Position numbers and translations under genes: made by a program | Source: Mycobacterium paragordonae | GTDB lineage: Bacteria; Actinomycetota; Actinomycetes; Mycobacteriales; Mycobacteriaceae | Length of the DNA stretch: 64,000 nt | Assembly: GCF_003614435.1 (NCBI RefSeq) | Contig: NZ_CP025546.1 | Coordinates: 4,588,001 to 4,652,000, forward strand | Direction: 5' to 3' | Notes under the pieces: generated by a model | Told to the model about the DNA's origin: nothing | The model's input: only the letters and a program-made list of their open reading frames with translations | Database searches by the model: none | Shown: positions 37,001 to 45,256 of the stretch, piece after piece | Numbering within the stretch: the first letter of the stretch is position 1 | Layout of the letters: each line of letters begins with the position of its first letter

Positions 37001-39091
37001 CAGACGCGGAAACTCCTCGGTGAAGCTTTCCACCCGCTCGCTGTCGGCGAACACCGCGGCCATCCGTCCGCCGGCCGGCAGATCACCGAACAGGCGTCCG
37101 CGCTCGGCGAGCAACAACGCCCCGTCCTCGAGGCTGAACACGCCGGCCACGCAGGCCGCGGAATATTGGCCCACACTGTGCCCCAGCACGACGTCGGGTT
37201 CGAAACCCCAGGACTGCCAGAGCCGCGCCAGACCCATCTCCACCGCGAACAACGCCGGCTGGGCGTAGGCGGTCTGCCGCAACAAGTCTTGGCCGTCCGG
37301 GTGGTCGGTGTCGAAAATCACCTCCAGCAACGGCCTTTCGAGCACGTCGGCGACGACGGCCGCACACCGGTTCAGCGTCTCGGCGAAAATCGGTTCGTTG
37401 TCGAACAATTCGCGGGCCATGCCCGGGAACTGGCTGCCCTGCCCGGGGAACAACCAGGCGGTCTTCGGCGGGTCGGCGCATTCGCCGCGCACCAGTCCCG
37501 GCGCCGGGCGGTCGTCGGCGAGCGCAGCGAGCAACTCACGCGCCGAATCCGTCGAGTTGGCCACCAGCGCGGCGCGGTGCTCGAAGTGCGCGCGCCCGAC
37601 GCCGGCCGAGAAGCTCACGTCAGCCAGGGCTGCCCCCGGATGCTCGTCCAGCCAGCTGCGGTACTGCTCGGCGAGCTGGATCAGCGCCGCCGGCGTACGG
37701 GCCGACAGGGGCAGCACGCTGAACCGTGGCCCCGCCGGATCCGGTGCCGCGTCCACCTTTTCGGCGGCTGCGGGCGCTTCCTCGAGGATGACGTGCGCGT
37801 TGGTGCCGGAGAAGCCGAACGAGCTGACGCCGGCCAGACGCGGACGGCCGTCACGCCCCCAGGGCGTGGCCTCCTTAACAACCTGCACGGCCAGCCGGTC
37901 CCACGGGATGTGGGGCGAGGGTTCCCGGAAGTTCAGATGAGGCGGCAACAGCTCGTGCTCGAGCGACAGCACGACCTTCAGAACGCCGGCGATCCCGGCG
38001 GCGGCCTCGAGATGTCCGATATTCGTCTTCGCCGAACCGATCAGCAGCGGCGGGCCACCGTCGCGTCCCGCACCGAGGACGGCTCCGGCGGCCTGGACTT
38101 CGATGGGATCGCCCAGCGATGTTCCGGTCCCGTGCGCCTCCAGGTAGCCGACCTCGGCCGGCGCGACGCCGGCGCGCTGCAGCGCCTCGGCGATGACCCG
38201 TTGCTGCGCGACACCGTTGGGCACCGTCAGACCACCTGAGGCGCCGTCCTGGTTGATCGCGCTGCCGCGGATGACGGCGCGGATCCGGTCGCCGTCGCGA
38301 ATCGCGTCTGCGAGCCGCTTCACGACGATGACGCCGCAGCCCTCACCGCGTACGTAACCGTCCGCGGCGGCGTCGAACGTCTTGCACCGGCCGTCCGGCG
38401 CCAGCATGTGGGCCTGGGAGAAGGTGATCATGGTCGCGGGGCTGAGCAGCACGTTGGCGCCACCGGCCAGGGCGAGGTCGCACTCGCCCAACCGCAACGC
38501 CTGGCAGGCCTGATGGATCGCCACCAGAGAGGAACTGCAGGCCGTGTCCACCGTGACTGCCGGACCCTGCAAACCGAGTCGATAGCTGATCCGGCCCGCT
38601 GCGGCGGCAGCGGCCGTCCCGATCGCCATGTAGGCCTCGATCTCGGGATAGTCCAGTTCGTCGGAGGCCATACCCAGGTAATCGTGGGTGGAAAGGCCGA
38701 TGAACACCCCGGTGTTGGTGTTGGCCAGGGCGGTCGGCGCCGTACCCGAATGCTCGACCGCCCGCCACGCCGTCTCCAGCAGCAGCCGGTGCTGCGGGTC
38801 CATCAAGTTGACCTCACGTGCCGACAACCCGAAGAACGGCGCGTCGAAGCCGGTGACGTCGTCGACGAAGCCCGCCCGGCGAGTCACCACCTTCCCGGGT
38901 GCGTCGGGATCCGGGTCGAAGAATTCGTCGGCGTCCCAGCGGCCCCGGGGCACCTCGGAGACGGCGTCGCGCCCCTCGCGCAACAACTCCCAGAACTCTT
39001 CCGCGTCGCCGGCGCCCGGAAAGCGGGCCGCGTAGCCGACTATCGCAAACCCGGCCGGCGGCTCCGTCACCTCTGCATCGGCGGTTGCCAT
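28031..39091 (-). CDS. pks: bimodular type I polyketide synthase, phleate-synthase type
   Basis: A 3686-residue PKS. Module 1: KS (about 10-440, Cys185, His320), AT (about 545-845, Ser639), KR (structural half about 965-1170, catalytic half about 1185-1360, Tyr1333), ACP (Ser1494). Module 2: KS (1560-1985, Cys1731), AT (2095-2395, Ser2189), DH (about 2465-2745, His2489, Asp2660), ER (about 2980-3290), KR (about 3298-3480, Tyr3447), ACP (Ser3605). No thioesterase. Both ATs carry HAFH (near 737 and 2288), the malonyl-CoA fingerprint. Alternating keto-reducing and fully reducing modules with malonate would build a straight chain with a functional group every fourth carbon, as in phleic acids. 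The last 30 residues are a Pro-Ala-Glu repeat of unknown use. Closest relatives expected: MSMEG_0408-type PKS of trehalose polyphleate loci. Confidence 0.93.
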   Translation of the reverse strand: MATADAEVTEPPAGFAIVGYAARFPGAGDAEEFWELLREGRDAVSEVPRGRWDADEFFDPDPDAPGKVVTRRAGFVDDVTGFDAPFFGLSAREVNLMDPQHRLLLETAWRAVEHSGTAPTALANTNTGVFIGLSTHDYLGMASDELDYPEIEAYMAIGTAAAAAAGRISYRLGLQGPAVTVDTACSSSLVAIHQACQALRLGECDLALAGGANVLLSPATMITFSQAHMLAPDGRCKTFDAAADGYVRGEGCGVIVVKRLADAIRDGDRIRAVIRGSAINQDGASGGLTVPNGVAQQRVIAEALQRAGVAPAEVGYLEAHGTGTSLGDPIEVQAAGAVLGAGRDGGPPLLIGSAKTNIGHLEAAAGIAGVLKVVLSLEHELLPPHLNFREPSPHIPWDRLAVQVVKEATPWGRDGRPRLAGVSSFGFSGTNAHVILEEAPAAAEKVDAAPDPAGPRFSVLPLSARTPAALIQLAEQYRSWLDEHPGAALADVSFSAGVGRAHFEHRAALVANSTDSARELLAALADDRPAPGLVRGECADPPKTAWLFPGQGSQFPGMARELFDNEPIFAETLNRCAAVVADVLERPLLEVIFDTDHPDGQDLLRQTAYAQPALFAVEMGLARLWQSWGFEPDVVLGHSVGQYSAACVAGVFSLEDGALLLAERGRLFGDLPAGGRMAAVFADSERVESFTEEFPRLSVAAYNGANTVLSGPGEDLDRAVAGLQADGVRCEWLDTSHAFHSALLDPALDEFEAYADRFEYRSPQRILVCNRTGAALGRQVKLDGLYWRRHARQPIEFAKSVATLADLGCKLLLEVGPQPVLTASALRAWPDPSTAPRAIASMRRNGADLRQITEAVADAYVAGHLPRFGALLPGQLRKLDLPTYPFQRRHYWYRDKQARPTGKPDRSAALRTEAVRLLEDGRIDELAALLDGAGGNPQTVDVLTRLAAQHNQQLSTQSVAQDRYEIRWQTSNVAATGTDATWLLIADDGDALAPLVDVLTARGHRHRVHGLPASDADEHRLEAVLREAVADEPALRILVLSAIETDTAPSMRSLLRMQHRVLGGARRLFRAAAAAEIRNPIWLITAGAQRVTGTDAVSPVQTCLWGFGRSASLEHPQVWGGLADLSSRSPDEWSRLIDAVTAGPAGAAAAAEDQVALRDQAVYVPRLVRRAGAPIATPPALRGDATYLVTGGLGSVGLEIAGYLAAHGARHLVLTGRRAPSIDTQQRVDALQQQTGAEIRTVAADVANPHDVDRLIATVAAELPPLVGIVHAAGEIGSTPLRSLDDAEVDRVFAGKVWGAWNLSEATADKPLDFFLSTSSIASVWGSFGQTAYSAANAFLDGLSWRMREQNYLSVNFGPWMSGMADEEARAQLKKRGVVTMGPGDALAGMAELMVTHSAQGVVARIDWDRFLPIYQQTGRRAFLAELERELPESATAPTASGTTKLVEQLTVAPVQQRKKLVVNYLRDVVAEVTRVDAAEIRDEAGFFDLGMDSLMAVELRRRVEHGVGKALPATLAMDYPRLVDVADYLLTDVLRLNAPAAAKPEAPAPTPVASGSVDEPIAIVAVACRFPGAADPEAYWDLLANGVDAIREIPDDRFDVDEYYDPDPETPGKIYSRCGGYLDAIDGFDPEFFGISPREAVWMDPQQRLMLEIAWEGLERAGYSPASLRGSRSGIFVGVAANEYSHLLTAESVDSIEAHFITGNALNAIAGRVAFALGLEGPAVAVDTACSSSLVAVHEACGALRSGDCDLVLAGGVNVLLSPASLIAASRARMLSPDGRCKTFDAAADGYVRSEGCGILVLKRLSDAVRDGDRVQAVIRGSAVNQDGASSGLTVPNGGAQQRLIAAALARAQVAGTDVDYLEAHGTGTSLGDPIEVQAAAAAYGAGRDPNHPLLMGSVKTNIGHLESAAGVAGLIKIVLSLQHEVLPQNLHFENPSPHIPWDSLPVRVVDEATPWHANGRPRRAGVSSFGFTGTNAHVLIEEPPTPAPGAAPDVSDGPVQVLPLSARSEQALVSLAQRYASWLEAHPDVDISDVCYTAGVGRSHFEHRSALVLDSGPNSGGSPVAAARDLLADLAANRLRPGVLRGVCGDRPTTAWLFTGQGSQYPGMARELFDTEPVFAETVQRCADAIDGMLPRPLLEVLFAADRETGETLRHTSFAQPALFAIEMGLARLWQSWGIEPDVVLGHSVGQYAAACVAGVFSLEDGARLMAERGRLFGSLPEGGRMVAIFADPRHVEDVANRWPQVSVAAYNGPNTVLAGPGTDLEQIVDTFNEEGIRCTWLDTSHAFHSALLDPVLDEFEAYAARLEFAVPTLPLVCNRTGTVLTAETPLDGQYWRRHSRQPVQFADSVRTVAALGCTVLMEIGPQPILTAAAVQVWPEHSAAPRAIVSLRKGADARRQISEALAATYVAGHRPDFAARYRRPGHRLELPTYPFQRRHFWPKSSGVTPGDGAVVAGILGSAKDLASGDAVYTSRLSVKTQPWLSDHVIYGTVVVPGATYAAMALAAVGAPAHVRDVFFYEPIILPDKSSREVQLTLHPLEDGGGWTFRVHSRPYGVRDAEWSLNADGTVVSGVLDEPAEPAAEAPDSIEAATERLGRTQTQQLFDTFSDMELAWGPTWSTSLKSLWVGDGEAIGDVAIGEELAEHIGSEPIHPVLLDLCTGVAFPAFPALLAAEHGVADLFLPLRYGRVMLSERMPRRFYCRARWQAGGLDSETQVFDLDFVDRDGRLLGGIREFTVKRAPREALLRGLGGDATRLLYTLGWNEVPPPPSESAAETADATWLIAGFDELAEVVPDSLRTNDIVDSEHWLQLFAQASERGAPVSGIVWRSGRRPGSDESGTEFAGRLEGELDRLLTLVRTALGQQDLKLPGGLWVVTERAVATEPGEPVDPVQAALWGLGRTVIAEQPQLRCRLVDHDGSQDAVQWLARLLTGPAAPVIEPEMALRQGKFLVSRLLPWSRGGHLAVPRASDYVLAPTERGAIDNLRLVETEVTAPDAGQAQIQIEAAGLNFRDVLNVLGLYPGDPGPIGGDFSGIVTELGDGVTGLEVGQRVFGFMQGAFASRVNVPAQLVAPVPKGLGAIAAASIPAAALTARLAFDWAKLRPGDRVLVHAASGGVGLAAVQLARQCGATVFATASAYKRAALRELGVEYVYDSRSTDFADQILADTDGAGVDVVLNSLTNEGFLEATVRATARSGRFAEIAKRDIWTPEQMAAVRPDIDYEIVALDGTIMTDPEHIHRLLCEVSDGLGSGEWEPLHAEIYPLTEAKTAFRRMQQARHIGKIVLQMPNPLAPRSDRTYLVTGGLGALGLHTAAYLAQLGAGDIVLTSRHLPDAEAQQAIDTIIERYRCRIHVFGADVGDESQVAELLQRIRAELPPLAGVAHLAGLLDDALLPQQSLERFRTTLAPKAFAAWHLHRLTENDDLEFFIMYSSISGVLGSPGQANYAAANALLDGLVADRNAKGLAATSVNWGPWAKGGMAASHAARVNLGAQGLIPLEPTAALSALGELFAEGTGQATVIKANWQRTAKVLGGSRPPILDYVLPSAVATTQGDSELLRQLHEIPEGQRADFLTEYLQQEVQSFLRLAQPPAASSRFLDLGTDSLMAVELRNRLLGQFGGKLTISATAVFDYPTIRSLAEYLAEQLPEIMAGSDAAPAAEAVEPAEAGEPAEAAEPAEVAEPADG

Positions 39092-39427
39092 GCACTGTCC
39101 TCTCTGACTGACGTGGGCGGAGACTGTTCGCTCTGTGACACGGCCCGGTCGTGCAGCAGATGGATCTCCCCCACCGCGATTATTGCAAGCACGAATGCGC
39201 CGCGCGCCGACATGCGCAAATTACCAGGTAGTGCTGCCGACGCTCGGCCAGGTGCCGGGCTTTACCATGGGCGCTGGCCGAATGCGAGTCGCCGCGCGCA
39301 TTAGCCCGTGGCCGCTACCGTGGCTTCCGATGCGGTTATCGTGATATCGGCGCCGCCGCACAGCCAGGGAAAGCCAGGAAAGACAGCGGAAAGCCACGGA
39401 AAACCTGGTGGCGCGACCGGGGAAGGG
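39092..39427. promoter_or_regulatory. divergent pks/papA intergenic region
   Basis: The 336-bp gap between the two divergent halves of the lipid locus must hold both promoters. A candidate -10 TATCGT lies at 39337-39342 on the plus strand, inside a small palindrome TATC-GT-GATA (39337-39346). The pks start is preceded by an AG-rich AGAGAGGACAG. A phased repeat follows at 39363-39402. No ORF, tRNA or riboswitch was seen. Confidence 0.4.
39363..39402 (+). repeat. four 10-bp direct repeats before papA
   Basis: Units GCCAGGGAAA, GCCAGGAAAG, ACAGCGGAAA and GCCACGGAAA follow one another with an exact 10-bp step, close to one DNA turn, ending 25 bp before the papA ATG. A repeated activator site or a repeated 5'-UTR binding site would both fit. 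Confidence 0.6.
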
Positions 39428-40855
39428 ATGATTTTGCAGATCGGGAAAATCACGATCGGTTCACTCGAGGATTGGGAAGTGCGCCCCGGCACCCTCATTT
39501 CTTGGCACCCCACACCGACGGCAAGGGAAAAGGCGCTACAAGCGCCCGTCAGTTCGGTACCGGTCAGTTATATGCAGGGTCAGCATCTGCAGAATTACCG
39601 GCAGCGAACCGATTCCGGTCTCGACTTTTCCCGGCTGCTGATCGCCACCTGTGAGGCACCGGGTAATTGTGATATCGCGATCATGAATCAGGCGCTCAAC
39701 GCATATTTGCGCCGGCACGACACGTACCGCAGTTGGTTCAAGTACGGCGACAACGGCGACATCATCAGGCACACGATGACGGATCCCGACGATATCGAAT
39801 TCGTGCCTGTCGACCAGGGCGAGTTGACCGTCGAGGAAATTCACGATCACGTGGTGGCGACGCCCGACCCGCTGCAGTGGGGCTGCTTCTCCTTCGGGAT
39901 CATCCAGCACGAGGACCACTTCACCTTCTACGCGAGCATCGACCACGTCCACGGTGATGCGACGCTGATCGGCATCACCATGCTGGAGTCCAACGCCGTG
40001 TATGCATCGATGGCGGGCGGCGACGGGTCCCTGGCACTGCCCGACAGCGGCAGCTACGACGATTTCTGTGTCCGCGAGCGCGAGCGCACGTCGGAGTTGG
40101 ACCTGGATTCGCCGCAGGTCCGCAAATGGATCGAGTTCGCCGAGAATAACAATGGCAGCCTTCCCGAATTTCCGCTTCCGCTGGGCAACCCATTGGAGCT
40201 GACCAACAGCGACATGGTCACCGAAAACCTGATGGACGCCGACCAGACCGCCAGATTCGAATCGGCCTGCACAGCGGCCGGTGCGCGCTTTGTCGGCGGC
40301 CTGTTCGCCTGTATGGCGCTGGTGGACCACGAGTTCACCGGTGCGGCCACCTATTACGCGCTCACTCCCCGGGACTCGCGCAGCAGTAACGAGAATTTCA
40401 TGACCCAGGGCTGGTTCACCGGGCTAGTGCCTATCACCATTCCCATTGCGGCGGCATCTTTCGGCGAAGCCGCGTGGTCGGCGCAGGAGTCATTCGATTC
40501 GAGCCTCGATATGGCCAAGGTGCCTTATTACCGCGTGCTGGAATTGGCGCCCTGGCTGAAATGGCCGCGGCCCAATTTTCCGGTTTCGAATTTTCTGCAC
40601 GGCGGCGCCGCCCCGCTGAACGCCGTGATTGCCGCCGCCGAAATGAGCGCGGCCAAGAGCATCGGAATCTATTCCGACCGCCGGTATTCCTATCAATTAA
40701 CGATCTACATATTCCGGTATGAGCAGGGTACCGCCATGGCGGTCATGTTCCCGGATAATCCGATCGCGCAGAAATCGGTCGCCCGCTATGTCGAGGCAAT
40801 GAAATCCGTGTGCACCCGGGTCGCCGATAGCGGACATTGGGGCCGCGTCACGTAG
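39428..40855 (+). CDS. papA: polyketide-associated acyltransferase (PapA family)
   Basis: A 475-residue condensation-fold acyltransferase. The catalytic motif HxxxD is seen as His173-Val-His-Gly-Asp177 in SIDHVHGDATL, and the protein keeps the PapA length. In DAT/PAT and trehalose polyphleate pathways PapA proteins transfer fatty acyl groups from carrier to trehalose in the cytoplasm, giving the diacyl trehalose precursor. It is divergent from pks and cotranscribed with mmpL. ATG 39428 was chosen because a GGGGAAGGG ribosome binding site precedes it; the frame further upstream runs through the low-complexity repeat. Confidence 0.9.
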   Translation: MILQIGKITIGSLEDWEVRPGTLISWHPTPTAREKALQAPVSSVPVSYMQGQHLQNYRQRTDSGLDFSRLLIATCEAPGNCDIAIMNQALNAYLRRHDTYRSWFKYGDNGDIIRHTMTDPDDIEFVPVDQGELTVEEIHDHVVATPDPLQWGCFSFGIIQHEDHFTFYASIDHVHGDATLIGITMLESNAVYASMAGGDGSLALPDSGSYDDFCVRERERTSELDLDSPQVRKWIEFAENNNGSLPEFPLPLGNPLELTNSDMVTENLMDADQTARFESACTAAGARFVGGLFACMALVDHEFTGAATYYALTPRDSRSSNENFMTQGWFTGLVPITIPIAAASFGEAAWSAQESFDSSLDMAKVPYYRVLELAPWLKWPRPNFPVSNFLHGGAAPLNAVIAAAEMSAAKSIGIYSDRRYSYQLTIYIFRYEQGTAMAVMFPDNPIAQKSVARYVEAMKSVCTRVADSGHWGRVT

Positions 40856-40996
40856 TCTGGGAGTACTTCGGAGTTCTTTGATGCACGCTATTTTCGTTGA
40901 ATACCCGAAGTCGCGGCGGGGCGCGACACATAATTGGGCAGTGGGACCGGCGGTGACCGGCGGGCACGGACCGCGAGAACTTGAGGTGGGGGCAAT

Positions 40997-43900
40997 TTGC
41001 GACGGCTAGCCGATTTTGTGGTGCGGTGGCCCTGGGCCGTAATCGGTATCTGGGTCGCGATGGCGGTCGCGCTACCGCTGACGTTGCCGTCCCTGAACGA
41101 GATGGCCGACAAGCACCCGCTCGCCATCCTGCCCAGCGACGCGCCGTCCGCCGTCACCGCCCGCAAGATGACCGAGGCGTTCCACGAATCAGGCAGCGAG
41201 GATCTGCTGCTGGTGGTCCTGACCAACGAGAAGGGCCTCGGACCCGCCGACGAAGCCGCCTACCGCAAACTGGTGGCCGCGCTGCGTCAGGACACCCGGA
41301 ACGTGGTCATGTTGCAGGACTTCGTCAGCACACCGCCCCTGCGGTCGGCGCTGACCAGCAAGGACCGCAAGTCCTGGGTGCTGCCGGTCGGCCTCGCCGG
41401 TGAACTTGGCACTCCCCGCTCCTATGCCGCCTTCAAACAGGTCACCGGCGTGGTCAAACAGAGCCTCGCCGGCAGCCCGCTGACGGCGAACCTGACCGGA
41501 CCGGCGGCGACCGTCGCTGATCTGACGGTGGCCGGCGAGCGGGATCGACTCCCGATCGAGGTCGCGATCGCGGTGCTGGTGCTCCTGGTGTTGCTGGTGG
41601 TCTATCGCAACCCGGTCACCATGCTGCTGCCGCTGCTGGCGATCGGGATATCCATGGCGATCGCCCAAGCCGTGGTCGCGGGTTTCTCCCAGGCGGGCGG
41701 CCTGGGTGTGTCCAACCAGTCCATCGTGTTTCTGAGCGCGATGATCGCCGGAGCGGGAACCGATTACGCGGTCTTCCTGATCAGCCGCTACCACGACTAT
41801 CTGCGCCGCGACTCGGATCACGACCCGGATTATGACGAAGCCGTGCGGCGGGGCCTCATCTCCATCGGCAAGGTGATCGCCGCATCCGCCGCCACGGTGG
41901 GACTCACCTTCCTCGGCATCAGTTTTGCCCGGATGGGGGTGTTCTCCTCGGTCGGAGTGTCCTCGGCGATCGGCGTCGGCGTCGCATTCCTGGCGGCGGT
42001 CACGCTGCTGCCGGCCATCCTGGTGGTGGCCGGCCCGCGCGGCTGGGTCAAACCCAGGCGCGAGTTGACCGCCGGGTTCTGGCGGCGTTCCGGGATACGC
42101 ATCGTCCGCCGGCCGAAGACCCACCTGGTCGCCAGCGTGCTGGTGTTGATCATCCTGGCGGGCTGCGCGGGCCTGGTGCGCTACAACTACGACGACCGCA
42201 AGGCCGTGCAGGCATCCGCCCCGAGTTCGCTCGGCTACGCCGCGCTGGACCGGCATTTCCCGGTGAATCAGTCCATTCCCGAATACATCCTGGTCCAGTC
42301 CCCGCATGATCTGCGCACGCCGCGGGCCCTGGCCGACCTGGAGCAGATGGCAGACCGGGTCAGCAAACTGCCGAATATCGCCGCGGTCACCGGTATCACC
42401 CGGCCCACCGGGGCGGTTCCCGAAGAGTTCCGGGCCACCTATCAGGCGGGCGCCGTGGGCGCGCGGCTCGGCGAGGGGTCCAACGTGATCAGCGACCACA
42501 ACGACGACCTGAACCGGCTGGTCAAAGGCGCCGACACGCTGGCAAACAATCTCGGCGACGTACGGGGTCAGGTCAGCCAGATGGTTTCCGGCATGCAGGG
42601 TCTGCTCGACTCGTTCTCGTCGATGAGAAGCCAGTACGGCGGCGACAAGCTGGTCAAAGAGGTGGCGACCGCGGCCAAGCTGGTCAACCGCATCAACTCG
42701 CTCGGCAACTCCATGGGGTTGAGCTTCACCGCCGTGAAGGACATGTTCGCCTGGGTGGGCCCGGTACTGATCGCCCTGCAGGGCAACCCGGTTTGCGACC
42801 TCGACACCTCGTGCAGCGCCACCCGGGCGCAATTCGAGCGGGTCGTCGCCGCACGCAACGACGGGAGCCTGGACGAGATCAACGAGCTGGCTCGCCAGCT
42901 GGAAACCTTCCAGGACCGGCAAACCCTGAACGCGACGGTGGACCGGCTGCGCAACGCCCTGAACGGCCTCACCAGGGCGATGCATGCCATGGGCCTGGAC
43001 CAGCCCGGTGGAATGCAGGCCGGTCTCAACAACCTCCAGCGCGGCGCCGACCGGGCCGCAGGGGGCAGCCGGCAGGTAGCCGACGGGGTGGAACAGCTCG
43101 TCGGCCAGGTCAAAGAGATGGGTGCCGGCCTGGCCGAGGCAGCCGCTTTTCTGCTGTCGCTGAAAAATGACGCGGCCGATCCGTCGATGGCGGGCTTCAA
43201 TATTCCCGCTGAGCTGCTCCGCATGGACGAATTCAAGAAGGCGGCCCGGATATTCATATCGCCGGACGGCCACTCGGTGCGCTACCTGGTCCAAACCAAA
43301 CTCAACCCATTCAGTGCGGAAGCGATGGATCAGGTCAATGCCATCACCGACGCCGCGCGCAGCGCCCAGCCGAACACCGCACTGTCGGACGCGTCAATTT
43401 CGATGGCGGGATACCCGGTCACACTGCGCGACACCCGCGACTTTTACCAGCACGATATTCGGTTCATCATCGCCGTCACTCTGATCGTCGTCTTATTGAC
43501 GTTGATGGCGCTGCTGCGTGCGGTTGTCGCGCCGCTGTATTTGGTGGGATCCGTCGTGGTTTCGTTCTTGTCGGCGGTCGGAATGGGCGTGCTGTTCTTT
43601 CAATTCCTGCTCGGCCAGCAATTGCACTGGTCGGTACCGCCCTTGGCTTTCGTGGTCCTGGTCGCGGTGGGCGCCGACTACAACATGCTTTTCATCTCGC
43701 GAATGCGGGACGAATCGCCGGGCAGCGTGCGCTACGGCGTCATCCGGGCCCTGAGCTCTACCGGCGGTGTGATCACGGCCGCGGGCCTGATCTTCGCCGC
43801 GTCCATGGGTGGCCTGCTGTTTTCCACCATCGGCACCGTGGTCCAGGGTGGTTTCGTGATCGGCGTCGGCATTCTGCTGGACACCTTCCTGGTCCGGACC

Positions 43901-44008
43901 ATCACGGTTCCGGCCGTTGCCACGCTGGTCGGCCGGGCCAGTTGGTGGCCTTCCCGGCTGAGCAAGCGGCTGAGCATGCGGCGGCCGCTGTCCGGACGCG
44001 CCGCGTGA
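40997..44008 (+). CDS. mmpL10: MmpL-family lipid transporter (MmpL10-like)
   Basis: A 1003-residue RND-type exporter of the inner membrane with two MMPL halves and about 12 membrane helices: TM1, a large periplasmic domain, TM2-6; then TM7, a second periplasmic domain (about 420-790) and TM8-12. The proton-relay Asp-Tyr pairs are present at about 256-257 (GAGTDYAVF) and 894-895 (GADYNMLF). In TPP and DAT pathways MmpL10 moves diacyltrehalose across the membrane. Translation probably starts at TTG 40997 after GAGGTGGGGGC; no ATG or GTG gives a better N-terminus. It sits between papA and the PE-PPE hydrolase. Confidence 0.9.
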   Translation: MRRLADFVVRWPWAVIGIWVAMAVALPLTLPSLNEMADKHPLAILPSDAPSAVTARKMTEAFHESGSEDLLLVVLTNEKGLGPADEAAYRKLVAALRQDTRNVVMLQDFVSTPPLRSALTSKDRKSWVLPVGLAGELGTPRSYAAFKQVTGVVKQSLAGSPLTANLTGPAATVADLTVAGERDRLPIEVAIAVLVLLVLLVVYRNPVTMLLPLLAIGISMAIAQAVVAGFSQAGGLGVSNQSIVFLSAMIAGAGTDYAVFLISRYHDYLRRDSDHDPDYDEAVRRGLISIGKVIAASAATVGLTFLGISFARMGVFSSVGVSSAIGVGVAFLAAVTLLPAILVVAGPRGWVKPRRELTAGFWRRSGIRIVRRPKTHLVASVLVLIILAGCAGLVRYNYDDRKAVQASAPSSLGYAALDRHFPVNQSIPEYILVQSPHDLRTPRALADLEQMADRVSKLPNIAAVTGITRPTGAVPEEFRATYQAGAVGARLGEGSNVISDHNDDLNRLVKGADTLANNLGDVRGQVSQMVSGMQGLLDSFSSMRSQYGGDKLVKEVATAAKLVNRINSLGNSMGLSFTAVKDMFAWVGPVLIALQGNPVCDLDTSCSATRAQFERVVAARNDGSLDEINELARQLETFQDRQTLNATVDRLRNALNGLTRAMHAMGLDQPGGMQAGLNNLQRGADRAAGGSRQVADGVEQLVGQVKEMGAGLAEAAAFLLSLKNDAADPSMAGFNIPAELLRMDEFKKAARIFISPDGHSVRYLVQTKLNPFSAEAMDQVNAITDAARSAQPNTALSDASISMAGYPVTLRDTRDFYQHDIRFIIAVTLIVVLLTLMALLRAVVAPLYLVGSVVVSFLSAVGMGVLFFQFLLGQQLHWSVPPLAFVVLVAVGADYNMLFISRMRDESPGSVRYGVIRALSSTGGVITAAGLIFAASMGGLLFSTIGTVVQGGFVIGVGILLDTFLVRTITVPAVATLVGRASWWPSRLSKRLSMRRPLSGRAA

Positions 44009-44102
44009 CGAGCGATTTAGCGGGACCGCGCGCGGTGTGCGAGACTCGCGGAACCAAGCCGATCAGGCCCCGATCAGGCAACCCGATCAGGCGGGAGTGG
44101 GG

Positions 44103-45203
44103 ATGAAGAAGCTAATCGCGGGCGTTTCCGCGCTGGGAATCGTTGCCGCCACAGGATTTTTCGGCGGTGGCACGGCCATCGCCGACGAAACGCCGGCCGA
44201 CCCCGCCCCTGACGGCGGCACGGCTTACGCGCTGGGCGGCGCGCACGTGCTGGGCATCCCGTACGACGAGTACATCCGCCGCGAAGGCGCCGACTGGTTC
44301 CCGGGCTTGCGGCGACAGATCGTCGACTACCCCGCCGGGCAGGTGCAGGGCCACGTGCTCGGCCGATTGTTTCCGGGCATCGGCCGGCTGGACGAAATGT
44401 TCCCCGGTCTGGGCGCGGACGGGCCGAGCGTCGGCGAATCCGTCGTCGTCGGCGCGGACAACTTGGATGCGGCGATCCGCCGGGGCGGTCCCGGGACGAC
44501 GATCGGCCTGTCCGAGGGCGCGCTGGTACTCGACGCGCTACAGGCCCGGCTCGCCAATGACCCCACCGCTCCCCCGCCGGACCAACTGAGCTTCGCCACA
44601 TTCGGCGACCCCGTGGCGCGCCACGCGTTCGGCCAGAGCTTCCTGACCGCCATGTTCCCGGTCGGCAGCGTCGTTCCCGCACTCGACTATCCGGTACCGC
44701 CGCCCGTCGAAAGCCAGTACGACACCAAGATGTTCATCTCGGCCTATGACTCGATCGCGGACTTCCCCGACCGGCCGGACAACTGGATGTCGCTGGCCAA
44801 CACGCTGGCGGGCCTGATGACCGGCCATACCGCGGTGGCGTTCACCAATCCGAGCATGGTGCCGCCGCAGAACATCAGGTCGACGGTCAACTCGCGCGGC
44901 GCGACGACGACCACGTATCTCATTCCCGAGCGGCATCTTCCGCTGGTGCTGCCGTTCCAGTACGCGGGCGTGCCGGAGCCGACGCTGAACGAGCTGGACG
45001 CGGTGTTGCTGCCGATGGTCAACGCGGGCTACTCGCGCAACGACGATCCGCTGACCGCTCCCATCCAGGTGGACCCGGTCAACGGCTACGACCCAGCGGC
45101 CGTCACCGCCCCGGCCACCCAGGCCACCTTCGGCGGCGGCTCGGATCCCCTCTCGCAGATCCTGTCCGGCGCCATGTCCGTGCTGAACCGGGGTGCTCAC
45201 TAA
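44103..45203 (+). CDS. secreted PE-PPE domain alpha/beta hydrolase, probable trehalose acyltransferase (Chp-like)
   Basis: A 366-residue serine-hydrolase-fold protein of the PE-PPE domain (PF08237-type) family. It has a cleavable-looking signal peptide ([20 protein letters not shown]) and the nucleophile elbow GLSEG (Ser137); Asp and His of the triad are not assigned. In trehalose polyphleate biosynthesis the corresponding protein (named PE there) carries out the last acyl transfers on the outer side; Chp2 does so in the PAT pathway. It directly follows mmpL10. ATG 44103 was chosen since it opens the signal peptide and has a GGAGTGGGG ribosome binding site; the frame to 44037 is not conserved in type. 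Confidence 0.85.
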   Translation: MKKLIAGVSALGIVAATGFFGGGTAIADETPADPAPDGGTAYALGGAHVLGIPYDEYIRREGADWFPGLRRQIVDYPAGQVQGHVLGRLFPGIGRLDEMFPGLGADGPSVGESVVVGADNLDAAIRRGGPGTTIGLSEGALVLDALQARLANDPTAPPPDQLSFATFGDPVARHAFGQSFLTAMFPVGSVVPALDYPVPPPVESQYDTKMFISAYDSIADFPDRPDNWMSLANTLAGLMTGHTAVAFTNPSMVPPQNIRSTVNSRGATTTTYLIPERHLPLVLPFQYAGVPEPTLNELDAVLLPMVNAGYSRNDDPLTAPIQVDPVNGYDPAAVTAPATQATFGGGSDPLSQILSGAMSVLNRGAH

Positions 45204-45256
45204 CGCCGGACGGCAGCGGCGATAATGGCTCCCGTCGACCGGCGCAAAGGAGCCCG

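Noticed and set aside
41189..43294. 701-codon minus-strand ORF antisense to mmpL10
   Set aside because: His/Gln-rich low-information sequence, no domain; opposite strand carries clear MmpL motifs.
28031..45203. Assignment of the lipid locus to DAT/PAT synthesis (Pks3/4-PapA3-MmpL10-Chp2)
   Set aside because: Gene set is alike, but both AT domains are malonyl-type and the PKS has two unequal modules; DAT/PAT acids need methylmalonyl-CoA and a one-module iterative enzyme.
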